A DNA stretch of 64,000 nt, taken from contig CANLXH010000001.1 in NCBI GenBank assembly GCA_947495075.1, positions 992,001 to 1,056,000 of the forward strand, read 5' to 3'. The notes below the pieces were generated by a model. The model made no database searches and was not told the origin of the DNA. It saw only the letters and a program-made list of their open reading frames with translations. Source of the DNA: an uncultured Croceitalea sp. (lineage in GTDB: Bacteria; Bacteroidota; Bacteroidia; Flavobacteriales; Flavobacteriaceae). Position 1 is the stretch's first letter, and every line of letters starts with the position of its first letter. This document shows, in pieces, positions 48,043 to 56,841 of this stretch. The position numbers were made by a program, and so were the translations under genes.

Positions 48043-50904
48043 TTAAACTGCTTTCGCAATGTTCTTTTTGGAATTATCTAGTTCTTTCTTTAAAAATTTT
48101 GCAGTATAACTTTTAGGGTCGTTAGAAACTTGTTCCGGCGTACCCTTGGCAACTAGCATTCCGCCACCACGACCACCTTCATAACCAATATCTATAATGT
48201 GGTCTACCATTTTAATAACATCCATGTTGTGTTCTATCACCAAAACGGTATTTCCTTTGTCTACTAACTTATTTAAAACTTCCATAAGTACACGAATATC
48301 TTCAAAATGGAGCCCAGTTGTAGGCTCATCTAAGATGTAAAAGGTATTACCAGTATCTCTCTTAGAAAGTTCTGTAGCGAGTTTAACGCGCTGTGCTTCC
48401 CCACCAGATAAGGTAGTAGATTGTTGTCCTAACGAAATATAGCCTAGACCAACATCAACAATCGTTTTTAGTTTTCTATGGATTTTTGGAATGTTTTCAA
48501 AGAAATCTACGGCCTCATTCATCGTCATTTCCAAAACATCTGCAATAGATTTCCCTTTGTATCTAATTTCTAAGGTTTCCCTGTTAAAACGTTTGCCATT
48601 GCAGGTTTCACACTCAACATAGACATCAGGTAGAAAGTTCATTTCAATCACTTTTAAACCACCACCTTGGCAAGTTTCGCAGCGACCACCTTGTACATTA
48701 AAACTAAAACGACCAGGTTTATATCCACGAATAGTAGCTTCTGTAGTTTTGGCAAATAAGGCTCTAATTTCACTAAAAGTACCAGTATAAGTTGCTGGAT
48801 TAGAACGTGGTGTTCTTCCAATTGGTGATTGGTTAATGTCTATCACCTTATCAATATGCTCTAAGCCTTTAATTTTCTTGTATGGCATGGGTTTTTTAAC
48901 CCCATTAAAGTAATGCGCATTCATAATTGGGTAGAGTGTCTCATTAATCAAAGTAGATTTTCCACTCCCTGAAACTCCAGTTACACCAATCATTTTACCT
49001 AAAGGGAATTCTGCCGTAACCTCTTTTAGATTATTCCCTGTACAACCTGTAAGTACTAATTTTTTACCAGTTCCTTTACGGCGTTTTTCTGGAACTTCAA
49101 TTTCTTTATCTCCAGTAATATAATCTGCAGTAAGGGTATTGTAATTTTTTAAATCCTCTGGTTTACCTTCAGAAATAATGGTTCCGCCATGTTTACCAGC
49201 TTTAGGTCCAATATCAATAACATGGTCTGCAGCTTCTATCATATCACGATCATGCTCTACAACAATAACTGAATTACCAATATCACGAAGCGAAGCCAAA
49301 GAATTTATCAAACGTTCATTATCACGTTGGTGCAAACCAATACTTGGTTCATCCAAAATATAAAGCACTCCAACCAATTGCGAACCTATTTGAGTAGCTA
49401 GTCGAATACGTTGTGCTTCACCACCTGAAAGTGATTTTGAACTCCTGTTCAAAGACAAATAATCTAAACCAACATCTAAAAGAAACCCTATTCTAGTGCG
49501 TATTTCTTTTATAATTTCTTCTGCAATTTTTTTTTGATTGCCTTCTAATCTATCAGTTAAATTCTCAAAGAATTCCGCAAGTTCAGCGATATCTAAATGT
49601 GCTAATTCGGCAATATTCTTTTCATCAATCTTAAAATAGAGTGATTCTTTACGTAAACGAGAACCATTACAAATTGGACATTGAATTTTATCCATATAGT
49701 CCTTTGCCCATCTTTTTATAGAGGTAGAGTTGGCTTCATCAAACTGACTCTTAATAAAGTTTGAAATACCTTCATAATCAATCTTATACTCACGTTTTAC
49801 ACCTAGTGTTTTAGAATCAACAGCAAAACTATCTTTCCCGCCATTTAGAATAACTTCTATAGCTTCTTTTGGTATCTTATCTATGGGAGTTTCTATGTCA
49901 AAATTATAGCGTTGTGCAATAGTTTCTAACTGTTTAAAAGCCCAAGACTTTTTATATTCTCCAAGTGGTGCAATACCACCAGATTTAATGGATAGCTTCT
50001 TATTAGGAAATATTTTTTTTTCATTCACCTCATATACATGACCTAATCCATTACAATTTGGACACATGCCTTTTGGTGAATTAAAGGAGAATGTATTAGG
50101 TTCTGGGGTAGGATAAGAGACACCCGAAGATGGGCACATTAAATCCCTACTAAAATAGCGAGGTGTTTTTTCACCTTCCTCTAAAACCATTAATACGTTG
50201 TTGCCACTATACATGGCAGTATTTATGGTCTCGCTCAAACGCTTATCAAATTCTTCTCCCTCACTTACTTTTAGACGGTCTATTACAATTTCAATATCAT
50301 GAACTTTATAACGATCCACCTTCATGCCTTTGGTAATATCCACGACAGAACCATCTACACGGACCTTTACAAAACCCTGCTTACCAATTTGCTCAAAAAG
50401 CTCACGGTAATGTCCTTTTCTAGATTTAATAACAGGAGCAAGCACATTTATCTTTTTGCTTGCGTAGGAATCTATAATGAGTTTTTTAATCTGCTCATCA
50501 CTATAGCTTACCATTTTTTCGCCAGTATTGTAACTATAGGCGTCACCAGCACGAGCAAACAGTAGACGTAAAAAGTCATACACTTCAGTTATGGTGCCAA
50601 CTGTGGAACGTGGTGATTTTGATGTTGTTTTTTGCTCAATCGCAATAACAGGAGAGAGCCCATCTATTTTATCTACATCTGGACGTTCTAGCCCACCTAA
50701 AAACTGACGAGCGTAGGCCGAAAAGGTTTCGATATATCGGCGTTGACCTTCAGCATAAATAGTATCAAAAGCCAAGGAAGATTTACCACTACCAGAAAGG
50801 CCTGTAATAACCACAAGCTTATCTCGTGGGATGGTAACATCTATATTTTTAAGATTATGAACTCGCGCTCCGCGAACCTCAATGTTTTCTTCGTAGTTAA
50901 TCAT
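48043..50904 (-). CDS. uvrA: Excinuclease ABC subunit A
   Basis: 953 residues from ATG 50902-50904; the frame extends eight codons up. Both ABC modules are complete: '[17 protein letters not shown]' and '[18 protein letters not shown]' (Walker A), '[15 protein letters not shown]' and '[15 protein letters not shown]' (signatures). Zinc-finger CxxC pairs include '[11 protein letters not shown]', 'CETCQGGG' and 'CETCNGKRF'. It finds DNA damage for nucleotide excision repair and loads UvrB. Confidence 0.97.
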   Translation of the reverse strand: MINYEENIEVRGARVHNLKNIDVTIPRDKLVVITGLSGSGKSSLAFDTIYAEGQRRYIETFSAYARQFLGGLERPDVDKIDGLSPVIAIEQKTTSKSPRSTVGTITEVYDFLRLLFARAGDAYSYNTGEKMVSYSDEQIKKLIIDSYASKKINVLAPVIKSRKGHYRELFEQIGKQGFVKVRVDGSVVDITKGMKVDRYKVHDIEIVIDRLKVSEGEEFDKRLSETINTAMYSGNNVLMVLEEGEKTPRYFSRDLMCPSSGVSYPTPEPNTFSFNSPKGMCPNCNGLGHVYEVNEKKIFPNKKLSIKSGGIAPLGEYKKSWAFKQLETIAQRYNFDIETPIDKIPKEAIEVILNGGKDSFAVDSKTLGVKREYKIDYEGISNFIKSQFDEANSTSIKRWAKDYMDKIQCPICNGSRLRKESLYFKIDEKNIAELAHLDIAELAEFFENLTDRLEGNQKKIAEEIIKEIRTRIGFLLDVGLDYLSLNRSSKSLSGGEAQRIRLATQIGSQLVGVLYILDEPSIGLHQRDNERLINSLASLRDIGNSVIVVEHDRDMIEAADHVIDIGPKAGKHGGTIISEGKPEDLKNYNTLTADYITGDKEIEVPEKRRKGTGKKLVLTGCTGNNLKEVTAEFPLGKMIGVTGVSGSGKSTLINETLYPIMNAHYFNGVKKPMPYKKIKGLEHIDKVIDINQSPIGRTPRSNPATYTGTFSEIRALFAKTTEATIRGYKPGRFSFNVQGGRCETCQGGGLKVIEMNFLPDVYVECETCNGKRFNRETLEIRYKGKSIADVLEMTMNEAVDFFENIPKIHRKLKTIVDVGLGYISLGQQSTTLSGGEAQRVKLATELSKRDTGNTFYILDEPTTGLHFEDIRVLMEVLNKLVDKGNTVLVIEHNMDVIKMVDHIIDIGYEGGRGGGMLVAKGTPEQVSNDPKSYTAKFLKKELDNSKKNIAKAV

Positions 50905-51009
50905 AGCACAAGATGCTAAAGTAATCAATTAGACGCTAAAAATGAAGCCCGATTAAGTTGCATTTTTGTTAATTGCTATTGTATTTTTGGAATTGAATTA
51001 TATAACCTA

Positions 51010-51049
51010 TTCTCGACACAATTTGCTGCCAGCAAATTACTCGAATTGA
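51010..51049. repeat. REP-like element, right half only
   Basis: TTCTCGACAC, a small hairpin (AATTTGCTGCCAGCAAATT) and ACTCGAATTGA. It matches the right half of the full elements at 55065 and 55369. It lies between uvrA and the next rightward gene. Confidence 0.6.
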
Positions 51050-51076
51050 TGGTTATTTAAATAAAAATAGTAGTAA

Positions 51077-51601
51077 ATGAAATTACTAGGAATAGGTTCT
51101 CGTATTAATCATGTTGAATATGGAAAAGGAGTAGTAACCAATATCTCTTCTAAACACTATTGGGTTACCTTTTTAGAAAATGGATTGGAAACTATAGACA
51201 TTGATTCGGATTTTGAGGTGATTGAAGCTTTAGAGGGCGATGTGGATAGTGTTAGCTTTTTTGATGTGGAAAGCTCTTTGGTAAAAATTCTTGAAAAGTG
51301 GAGTGATACACATGAAAAAGTGGCTATGGCAGATAAATGGAAAGGTGGAAAATTAATTCTAGACCCGGCTGATGCTACTGCGAGCAAAGAAATACCTATC
51401 GATACTTTTTTTCATAAAATTGTTATGGTGCGCGACCGTATTAGGGTTATGGAACAAAAGATAAATAGCAGCAAGAATCTTGATGACCAAGAAAAAGTGG
51501 ATTTGCAACAATATATTACCAGGGTCTATGGCTCGCTAACTAGTTTTAACATACTCTTTAAAAATAAGAGCGACAGTTTTGTTGGAGAACGTAAAGGTTA
51601 A
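51077..51601 (+). CDS. Conserved protein with a UvrD-tail-like N-terminal domain
   Basis: 174 residues. The first ~45 residues ('IGSRINHVEYGKGVVTNIS') resemble the Tudor-like tail of UvrD/PcrA encoded at 34140-34290 in this window. The rest is helical ('MVRDRIRVMEQKINS', 'DLQQYITRVYGSLTSF'). I do not know the family's function. Its place beside uvrA suggests a nucleic-acid or transcription-repair role, but this is weak evidence. REP-like elements flank it on both sides. Confidence 0.72.
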   Translation: MKLLGIGSRINHVEYGKGVVTNISSKHYWVTFLENGLETIDIDSDFEVIEALEGDVDSVSFFDVESSLVKILEKWSDTHEKVAMADKWKGGKLILDPADATASKEIPIDTFFHKIVMVRDRIRVMEQKINSSKNLDDQEKVDLQQYITRVYGSLTSFNILFKNKSDSFVGERKG

Positions 51602-51626
51602 GTACTACTTTGGATAGATAAAGTTT

Positions 51627-51740
51627 GTCAATTCGAGTGGTTTTTCTGGTTTCAAACTGAAAAAGTGTAATGAGAATCAAATTTAAGATAGAAAATCTTG
51701 TTCTCGATACGTTTTCTCTTTAGAAAAAACTTGAACTTAC
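51627..51740. repeat. REP-like bipartite element (degenerate)
   Basis: Left half begins GTCAATTCGAGTGG; right half reads TTCTCGATACG, then TTTTCT-CTTT-AGAAAA, then ACTTGAACTTAC. The order matches the complete element at 55369-55467. It occupies most of the 191 bases between the small conserved gene and the GH16 gene. Confidence 0.6.
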
Positions 51741-51792
51741 AGTTTTTTCTACCTCATAAAATTATAAGTGAATTATTAGATAATTTAAAAGC

Positions 51793-52647
51793 TTATTGAT
51801 ATACCCTTATATAGTCTACCACCATAGCACTTTTGGTGAAATCAGGCTCAATATCGGGTTCTATGGCAATATTTAAAATAAAGTAGTAGTCGGTGTCGAA
51901 AGGCCACGTGTTGTTGTTTTTTACAGTGGGGTTGTATTCATAATGTTTAATCCCATCTATTTTAAAAATCATTTTTTCTTTAGTCCATACTAGCGAGTAG
52001 GTATGAAAATCATCTGATACGTTTTCAACAGTTCTTCCCCCAAGATTTGCAACGGTATCTCCATGACTCGAAGCGGTATGTACAGCACTTGATACATAAT
52101 CTTGATTTTTACCCCAATGTTCAAGAATATCTATTTCACCACATGCGGGCCACTTTACTTTTTCATAACCCTTGTTATCCCAATATGCACCATCTTCATC
52201 TATATTGGTATTTAACATCCAAATGGCTGGCCAAGTACCTATGCCCTTGGGCATTTTTGCCTTGACCTCTATTTTACCATGGGTAAATGCAAATTTTGAA
52301 TTTAACCTAGCCGCAGTGTAGTGTTTGGTTTCACCTTGATCTTTAAAAGTTTCTTTTTTGGCAATAAGATTTAAATAACCATTTTTTACATAGGTGTTTT
52401 CTTCTCTATTAGTATAATGTTGAATAAGTCCACCCCACCAACTGCCGCCTGGTGGTAGCTGAGTTTGTAAAAACCATTTTTCGGTGTTGATTGGGCCATC
52501 TTCATTAAACTCATCTGACCAAACCAAAGTAGTAAAATCAGTATCTGTATTATTTGCTTTAGAGGCATTCATACCTGTAAAAATAAAGTAAGAGAGCAGT
52601 AGAGCACCTACAATTAAAACGCTATAAATAACTGACCGTTTTTTCAT
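51793..52647 (-). CDS. Glycoside hydrolase family 16 (beta-glucanase type), membrane-anchored
   Basis: 284 residues. A single hydrophobic segment (about 6-25) is a signal or anchor. The GH16 catalytic signature is present as 'CGEIDILEHWG', with both catalytic Glu and the middle Asp. Other motifs are 'LVWSDEFNEDGPINTEKW' and 'WPAIWML'. Members hydrolyse beta-1,3 or mixed glucans such as laminarin in the envelope or outside the cell. No SusC/SusD pair is nearby, so it is not part of a full polysaccharide locus here. Confidence 0.93.
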   Translation of the reverse strand: MKKRSVIYSVLIVGALLLSYFIFTGMNASKANNTDTDFTTLVWSDEFNEDGPINTEKWFLQTQLPPGGSWWGGLIQHYTNREENTYVKNGYLNLIAKKETFKDQGETKHYTAARLNSKFAFTHGKIEVKAKMPKGIGTWPAIWMLNTNIDEDGAYWDNKGYEKVKWPACGEIDILEHWGKNQDYVSSAVHTASSHGDTVANLGGRTVENVSDDFHTYSLVWTKEKMIFKIDGIKHYEYNPTVKNNNTWPFDTDYYFILNIAIEPDIEPDFTKSAMVVDYIRVYQ

Positions 52648-52943
52648 TTATGTAGTTTGTTTACCAATGGTGATTTTGTTAGTTAAAGCTATGAAAAATC
52701 ATTTTGATGTGATCTGGAAATGCGGTTTGAATAAACAAGTTTCGTTATCCGTTCAGCTATTGCATGTAGGGCAGGCAGGCAAAGAAACCTTTTGTTTCTG
52801 CCTGGTCTACTAACTATAGCTTTTTGTTTTGTAATTATTTCTTCTTGTTTAATTACCAAATCCAAAAGATTTGGTAAACTTTGCAAATGTGCTAAAGCCT
52901 TAACTTAAGGTTTTATACCCTATTTGATATTACCCTTTTAAAC
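52648..52943. other. 296-base intergenic region with an inverted repeat
   Basis: Nothing convincing is encoded. A 65-codon frame on the minus strand (52689-52886) has no family resemblance. The main structure is an imperfect inverted repeat, CAGGCAAAGAAAC (52776-52788) and GTTTCTGCCTG (52794-52804), preceded by GGGCAGG. It resembles other GC-richer dispersed hairpins of this group and may terminate the DUF4062 gene. Confidence 0.5.
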
Positions 52944-54119
52944 TTAGTTTTTTAATGCTTCGTTTAGTAATTTAACACCTTCCATTGTTTCTAATGTAAG
53001 GTCTTTAATAGTTATCTCGGCTTCTCTTTTCGCCTTATTGAATTTATAGTTCAAAGGAGGGAATTCCATAATTGACTTTAACATTAAAGCTAAACTTTCT
53101 AAAGAACTTTCAGAAGTCTCTAATAGGCTTTTTGCTGATTCTTTAATATTATTCACTTCTTCTGCACTAAATTTTTTAGCTATTAGAAAAACTTTTGAAT
53201 ATGAGGAACCAACTTTTCTAAAGTTTTCAGAGAAAATTGGCAGCTCATTTTGAATACGATTGTTAAAATCCAATAATTCCGTTGCTAATAAATTAATAAC
53301 TGTTTTTTGTTTAGCTATTTTAAGTCGTTCGTCTTTTATATTATTAATTGTGCTTATTTCTTTTGTCCTACTTTCCATTTTTAAGGTCCAATCATTCATT
53401 GATTCACTCATGGAGGTTAGAGAAGTTGTTACCAAATTTAAATGCGTTTGTGCTATTTCTACCGTATTGAAAATATCTAATTCTACTGCTTTTTCATCAA
53501 AATTTTCCACTTCCGCTATGAGACTTGTAATGTGAGAATATTTATCTTCTACAATCTCAGGTAGATTCTTATTCTCAAAATTGTTTGGGATAGTATCATT
53601 ACCTGATAGTTTGTCAAAAATCAATCTTGTTAACTGAATTCTAAATAGGGATTCAAATTTTGATGTAGAAGGGAATTCGTGATAGAGAACACCTTTGATT
53701 CCTAGGTCCTGCTTAAATTGATTGATTTTTAGTAACTCTTCTGGATTAATCTTTGTTATGTCGATGGGAGAAGCAGTCTTAAAATAGATTAGTTGTTCTT
53801 TTTCGCTATTGTTTAAAGCTCTATTTATTTCTTCGACAGTTCCAGATTTATCTCTTTTTGTTGGTGTCCCAAGCCTTAACCAAAGAAGGCCTATTAAAAT
53901 ATCATATTGGCTTTCAATTTGATTATTTATTACTTCTTGAGCATCAGAACCTATTTGAGTGTATGTGTCTGTTTTCCAATTTAATAATCTTAAAACATAA
54001 GAGTTTTGCTCTCCTGCTGTTTTATTAATTTCATCCACGACTAGTTTGATTGAATCAAGTTCATGTGTAATATCTCCAGGGCAGGAAATAAAAAGTTTTA
54101 TTTGTTTTACTTGTTTCAT
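52944..54119 (-). CDS. DUF4062-type (TIR-like) protein with a long helical C-terminal domain
   Basis: 391 residues. The first ~150 residues match DUF4062, a TIR/deoxyribosyltransferase-like fold: 'IKLFISCPGDITHELDSI', 'NWKTDTYTQIGSDAQEVINN', 'YDILIGLLWLRLGTPTKRD' and 'SGTVEEINRAL'. Residues ~190-391 are long, charged helices, perhaps a coiled-coil sensor or oligomerisation module. DUF4062 domains often serve as effectors in STAND/NLR-like and other defence proteins. Here it stands alone, between a glucanase and DNA-repair genes, with REP-like repeats on both sides. Defence is a plausible but unproven role. Confidence 0.7.
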   Translation of the reverse strand: MKQVKQIKLFISCPGDITHELDSIKLVVDEINKTAGEQNSYVLRLLNWKTDTYTQIGSDAQEVINNQIESQYDILIGLLWLRLGTPTKRDKSGTVEEINRALNNSEKEQLIYFKTASPIDITKINPEELLKINQFKQDLGIKGVLYHEFPSTSKFESLFRIQLTRLIFDKLSGNDTIPNNFENKNLPEIVEDKYSHITSLIAEVENFDEKAVELDIFNTVEIAQTHLNLVTTSLTSMSESMNDWTLKMESRTKEISTINNIKDERLKIAKQKTVINLLATELLDFNNRIQNELPIFSENFRKVGSSYSKVFLIAKKFSAEEVNNIKESAKSLLETSESSLESLALMLKSIMEFPPLNYKFNKAKREAEITIKDLTLETMEGVKLLNEALKN

Positions 54120-54160
54120 TTCAAATTCAGCCTAACATTTAAATAAGTTGAGTATTAATA

Positions 54161-54180
54161 CTTCGACAAACTCAGTACAG
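54161..54180. repeat. Dispersed repeat fragment
   Basis: CTTCGACAAACTCAGTACAG, related to 29931-29957. It lies in the 151-base gap between the DUF4062 gene and the TIGR03915-type gene, where I see no other feature. Confidence 0.45.
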
Positions 54181-54270
54181 GTTCAATTTATCAGATGATA
54201 ACGAAGTTCAAAGATTTAAAACCTACATGCAACTCAAGTATCTTTTTATTATTCAGCAGTTTTCAACAGG

Positions 54271-55047
54271 CTACACTGCCTCCTTTTTCTCAGAAAGGTA
54301 TTTCCAATAACGTTTAGGTACATGTTGTGTATGGAGCTTTCTGTTAATACGAGATTTAATATTGGTACTTTTGAAGTAATTGTTCCACAATTCTTGGTAA
54401 TCATATTCGTTAGCGGTAAAAGCTTTGCTTTTGCGCGTTCGGTTAAAATGTATTTCGGCTAAATCCAATGATATAATTTCTACACGTTCCAAGTTATAAA
54501 AGATGCCATAACCGCGTTTTACATCATAAATCAGCCATTGCTGGTCTGCATAACGGTTACGAAAGTGTTTGGAGATAAGGGGCAGCACATTAAAATCGGG
54601 CTCAATATTCGCAAAATAGATGTCATCTTGCGTTAATTGAAAGCGTACAAAGGCTTCCATACGGTGCTTTTCACGACCAACTTTACGTGCCAATTGCGAA
54701 ATGTACAATATAGTACTGTCTGAGAAGTCTGCCTGTTTTTTATCCTTAGTAATCATTAATTTTTGAATGTAGGTATAGCACATCATTTCTACTCCTTCCG
54801 TTTCGCTTAAAAAGGCAAAATAAATAGTAGTAATAGCATTATTGCTTTTAGCTCGAACCCCGTTCCATACCCGTTTTGCTTTTGTAACATTAGTAAAAAT
54901 GGTCTCGGTCTCAGAGAATAACCCATTTTGACTTTGGGTGTTGCGTTGTATATCAACTACCTGTAGCTTTTCTTCGAAAGCAATAAAAACTGCTGTTAGA
55001 AAGCCGTTAAAGCTTCCGTCATAGATTAAGGTTTTTGACTTTTTCAT
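54271..55047 (-). CDS. TIGR03915/DUF4130-type putative DNA repair protein
   Basis: 258 residues. The start 'KTLIYDGSFNGFLTAVFIAF' and the central 'HRMEAFVRFQLTQDDIYFA', 'LISKHFRNRYADQQWLIYD' match the TIGR03915/DUF4130 family. These proteins are usually encoded next to a TIGR03916 radical-SAM protein, as here (434 bases upstream on the same strand), and in other bacteria are fused to UdgX-type uracil-DNA glycosylases. A joint DNA-repair or modification function is inferred from that linkage; the reaction is not known. Confidence 0.85.
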   Translation of the reverse strand: MKKSKTLIYDGSFNGFLTAVFIAFEEKLQVVDIQRNTQSQNGLFSETETIFTNVTKAKRVWNGVRAKSNNAITTIYFAFLSETEGVEMMCYTYIQKLMITKDKKQADFSDSTILYISQLARKVGREKHRMEAFVRFQLTQDDIYFANIEPDFNVLPLISKHFRNRYADQQWLIYDVKRGYGIFYNLERVEIISLDLAEIHFNRTRKSKAFTANEYDYQELWNNYFKSTNIKSRINRKLHTQHVPKRYWKYLSEKKEAV

Positions 55048-55064
55048 TTTTCAATAGTTTTAAT

Positions 55065-55160
55065 GTCAGTTCGAGTGATTCGATAAAATCGAACTGTATC
55101 GAGAACAGGTGGCAGGTACTACAGCTCTTTTCTCGATACGTTTGCTCTGCAAACACTTGT
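55065..55160. repeat. REP-like bipartite inverted-repeat element
   Basis: Left half: GTCAGTTCGAGT, hairpin GATTCGAT-AAA-ATCGAA, GTATCGAGAAC. Right half: TTCTCGATACG, hairpin TTTGC-TCT-GCAAA, CACTTG. The two halves are roughly inverted copies. A second, more complete copy starts 304 bases downstream. Confidence 0.75.
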
Positions 55161-55205
55161 AATAACGCGTTTTAACACTTGTGAAATCATATTTTTTATA
55201 GTTGT

Positions 55206-55352
55206 TTATAAAAAGACTATTTGTCTTTTGAGTCTAGCTAGCGATTTTTTAAGCTTGCTTTTGAATACTATGAGTTTATAGCCATAGTTTAAGATACTAT
55301 CTCGGCTTCGCTCTAAGAAGTCTGGGTACTTTTGTGTTTGTAATGTATTCAT
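55206..55352 (-). CDS. Putative 48-residue basic protein between two REP-like elements
   Basis: An ATG at 55350-55352 opens a 48-codon frame that stops at TAA 55206-55208. The product starts MNTLQTQKYPDFLERSRDSI and has a strongly basic second half (KSKLKKSLARLKRQ) that could form an amphipathic helix. It fills almost exactly the space between two REP-like elements and between the two DNA-repair genes. No family recognised. It could be a real small gene, possibly nucleic-acid binding, or a chance frame. Confidence 0.4.
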   Translation of the reverse strand: MNTLQTQKYPDFLERSRDSILNYGYKLIVFKSKLKKSLARLKRQIVFL

Positions 55353-55368
55353 AATTCAGATTTTAGAG

Positions 55369-55467
55369 GTCAGTTCAAGTGATTCGATGAAATCGAATAG
55401 TATCGAGAACCTGTTATTATAAGAGTTCTCTTCTCGATACATTTGCTTTGCAAATACTCGAAGTGAC
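55369..55467. repeat. REP-like bipartite inverted-repeat element (most complete copy)
   Basis: It opens with GTCAGTTCAAGT and closes with ACTCGAAGTGAC, which are inverted copies. Inside are hairpins ATTCGAT-GAA-ATCGAAT and ATTTGC-TTT-GCAAAT, and the inner pair GTATCGAGAAC / GTTCTCTTCTCGATAC. The whole 99 bases can fold into one long structure. It sits 14 bases before the stop of the radical-SAM gene and may act as its terminator. Confidence 0.8.
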
Positions 55468-55480
55468 AAAATTGTTTTCA

Positions 55481-56743
55481 TTAGTTAAATAATGCTAATT
55501 GTGCACTGTACTGATTCCGAAACTTCCCTGAGGAGTTCTGTAGAATCTTTCCTTTAATCTTCTCCGCATCCAAGTCTTTACGTTCCCAATTGCGGGAATC
55601 GCAAATCATAAAGTATTTGGCACGGTTGAGGGCCACTCCAATTTTCTTAAGGTGGTCCCAGTTCAATTTTCTAAATTTTCTGGCATTAATAATTTTATGT
55701 ACCGAGCGCATGCCCAATCCGGGAATTCTAGCCAACATGCGCTTATCTGCTTTATTTATATTTATAGGAAAATGCTGTAGGTTACGCAAAGCCCATGAAA
55801 GTTTTGGGTCAACATCTACATCCAAATTGGGATGCTCATCATTAACAATTTCATTCACTGCAAAACCATAAAAGCGCAATAACCAATCTGTTTGATATAG
55901 GCGATTTTCGCGTAGCATGGGCACCTGAGAACCAATAGCAGGTAATCTATTATCATCGGCGACTGGCACATAGCCAGAATAGTATACGCGTTTCATATTA
56001 TACTTTTTGTAGTAATACGTTGCCGAAAACATAATGTCTTTGTCGCTTTCACCTGTGGCGCCAATTATCATTTGAGTACTTTGACCAGCAGGAGCATATT
56101 TTGGGGTACTTTTAATTATTTTTTGTTCATTTTTATAGCGTATCAGCTCGTTTTTAACCTTAAGCATGGGTTTAGTAAAGTCTTCGTGCTTTTTATCCGG
56201 AGCCAGTAATTTAAGGCCAGATACGGTGGGGACTTCTATGTTAACCGACAAACGGTCTGCATACAATCCGGCCTCATACATTAATTCATCACTAGCTCCC
56301 GGAATAGATTTTAAATGGATATAGCCATTAAAATTCTCTTCTTCTCTCAGTTTTTTAGCAACAGCAATTAAACGCTCCATGGTATAATCTGGACTTTTGA
56401 ATATCCCAGAGCTTAAAAACAAACCTTCTATATAATTACGACGGTAAAAGTTGATGGTTAAATCCACAATTTCCTGAATTTTAAAGGCAGCTCGTTTTAC
56501 ATCGTTACTTTTACGAGTCACACAATAGGCACAATCAAAAATACAGTGGTTGGTTAATAGTATCTTTAAAAGGGAAACACAGCGCCCATCCTCCGTATAA
56601 CTGTGGCAAATCCCCATTTTGGAGGCATCACCTAAACCATTGCCTTTATTTTTTCTACCACTTCCACTGCTAGAACATGATACATCATACTTAGCAGCAT
56701 CTGCCAGTATATTTAATTTTTCTTTTATCCGTTCGAAGCTCAA
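55481..56743 (-). CDS. TIGR03916-type radical-SAM DNA repair/modification protein
   Basis: 420 residues. The radical-SAM cluster motif CIFDCAYC has C67, C71 and C74. Further cysteines precede it ('GICHSYTEDGRC'). The C-terminal part has a helix-hairpin-helix DNA-binding motif ('INKADKRMLARIPGLGMRSV', then 'KIINAR'), supporting action on DNA. This is the putative DNA modification/repair radical-SAM family that pairs with TIGR03915. The promoter region is shared with a divergent LexA-like repressor and carries three operator-like palindromes, so damage-inducible expression is likely. The exact chemistry is unknown. Confidence 0.9.
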   Translation of the reverse strand: MSFERIKEKLNILADAAKYDVSCSSSGSGRKNKGNGLGDASKMGICHSYTEDGRCVSLLKILLTNHCIFDCAYCVTRKSNDVKRAAFKIQEIVDLTINFYRRNYIEGLFLSSGIFKSPDYTMERLIAVAKKLREEENFNGYIHLKSIPGASDELMYEAGLYADRLSVNIEVPTVSGLKLLAPDKKHEDFTKPMLKVKNELIRYKNEQKIIKSTPKYAPAGQSTQMIIGATGESDKDIMFSATYYYKKYNMKRVYYSGYVPVADDNRLPAIGSQVPMLRENRLYQTDWLLRFYGFAVNEIVNDEHPNLDVDVDPKLSWALRNLQHFPININKADKRMLARIPGLGMRSVHKIINARKFRKLNWDHLKKIGVALNRAKYFMICDSRNWERKDLDAEKIKGKILQNSSGKFRNQYSAQLALFN

Positions 56744-56768
56744 TTTCTATTGGTTTTAATCCAAAATT

Positions 56769-56823
56769 ATGGAATTATTCCTAATTATGGAAATATTCCA
56801 TATTATTTTTGGAAATATTCCAT
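56769..56823. promoter_or_regulatory. Three operator-like palindromes (TGGAA-N3-TTCCA) between repressor and repair gene
   Basis: ATGGAA-TTA-TTCCTA (56769-56783), ATGGAA-ATA-TTCCAT (56787-56801) and TTGGAA-ATA-TTCCAT (56809-56823). Centres are 18 and 22 bases apart, about two helical turns. They fill the 98-base gap between the radical-SAM gene (start 56743) and the S24 repressor gene (start 56842). The likely ligand is the S24 repressor, which would then control itself and the repair gene. Confidence 0.75.
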
Positions 56824-56841
56824 ATTCTATTATATTTGAGT

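Noticed and set aside
52689-52886. 65-codon open frame on the minus strand between the GH16 and DUF4062 genes
   Set aside because: No family resemblance, and it runs through an inverted repeat; codon pattern looks non-coding.
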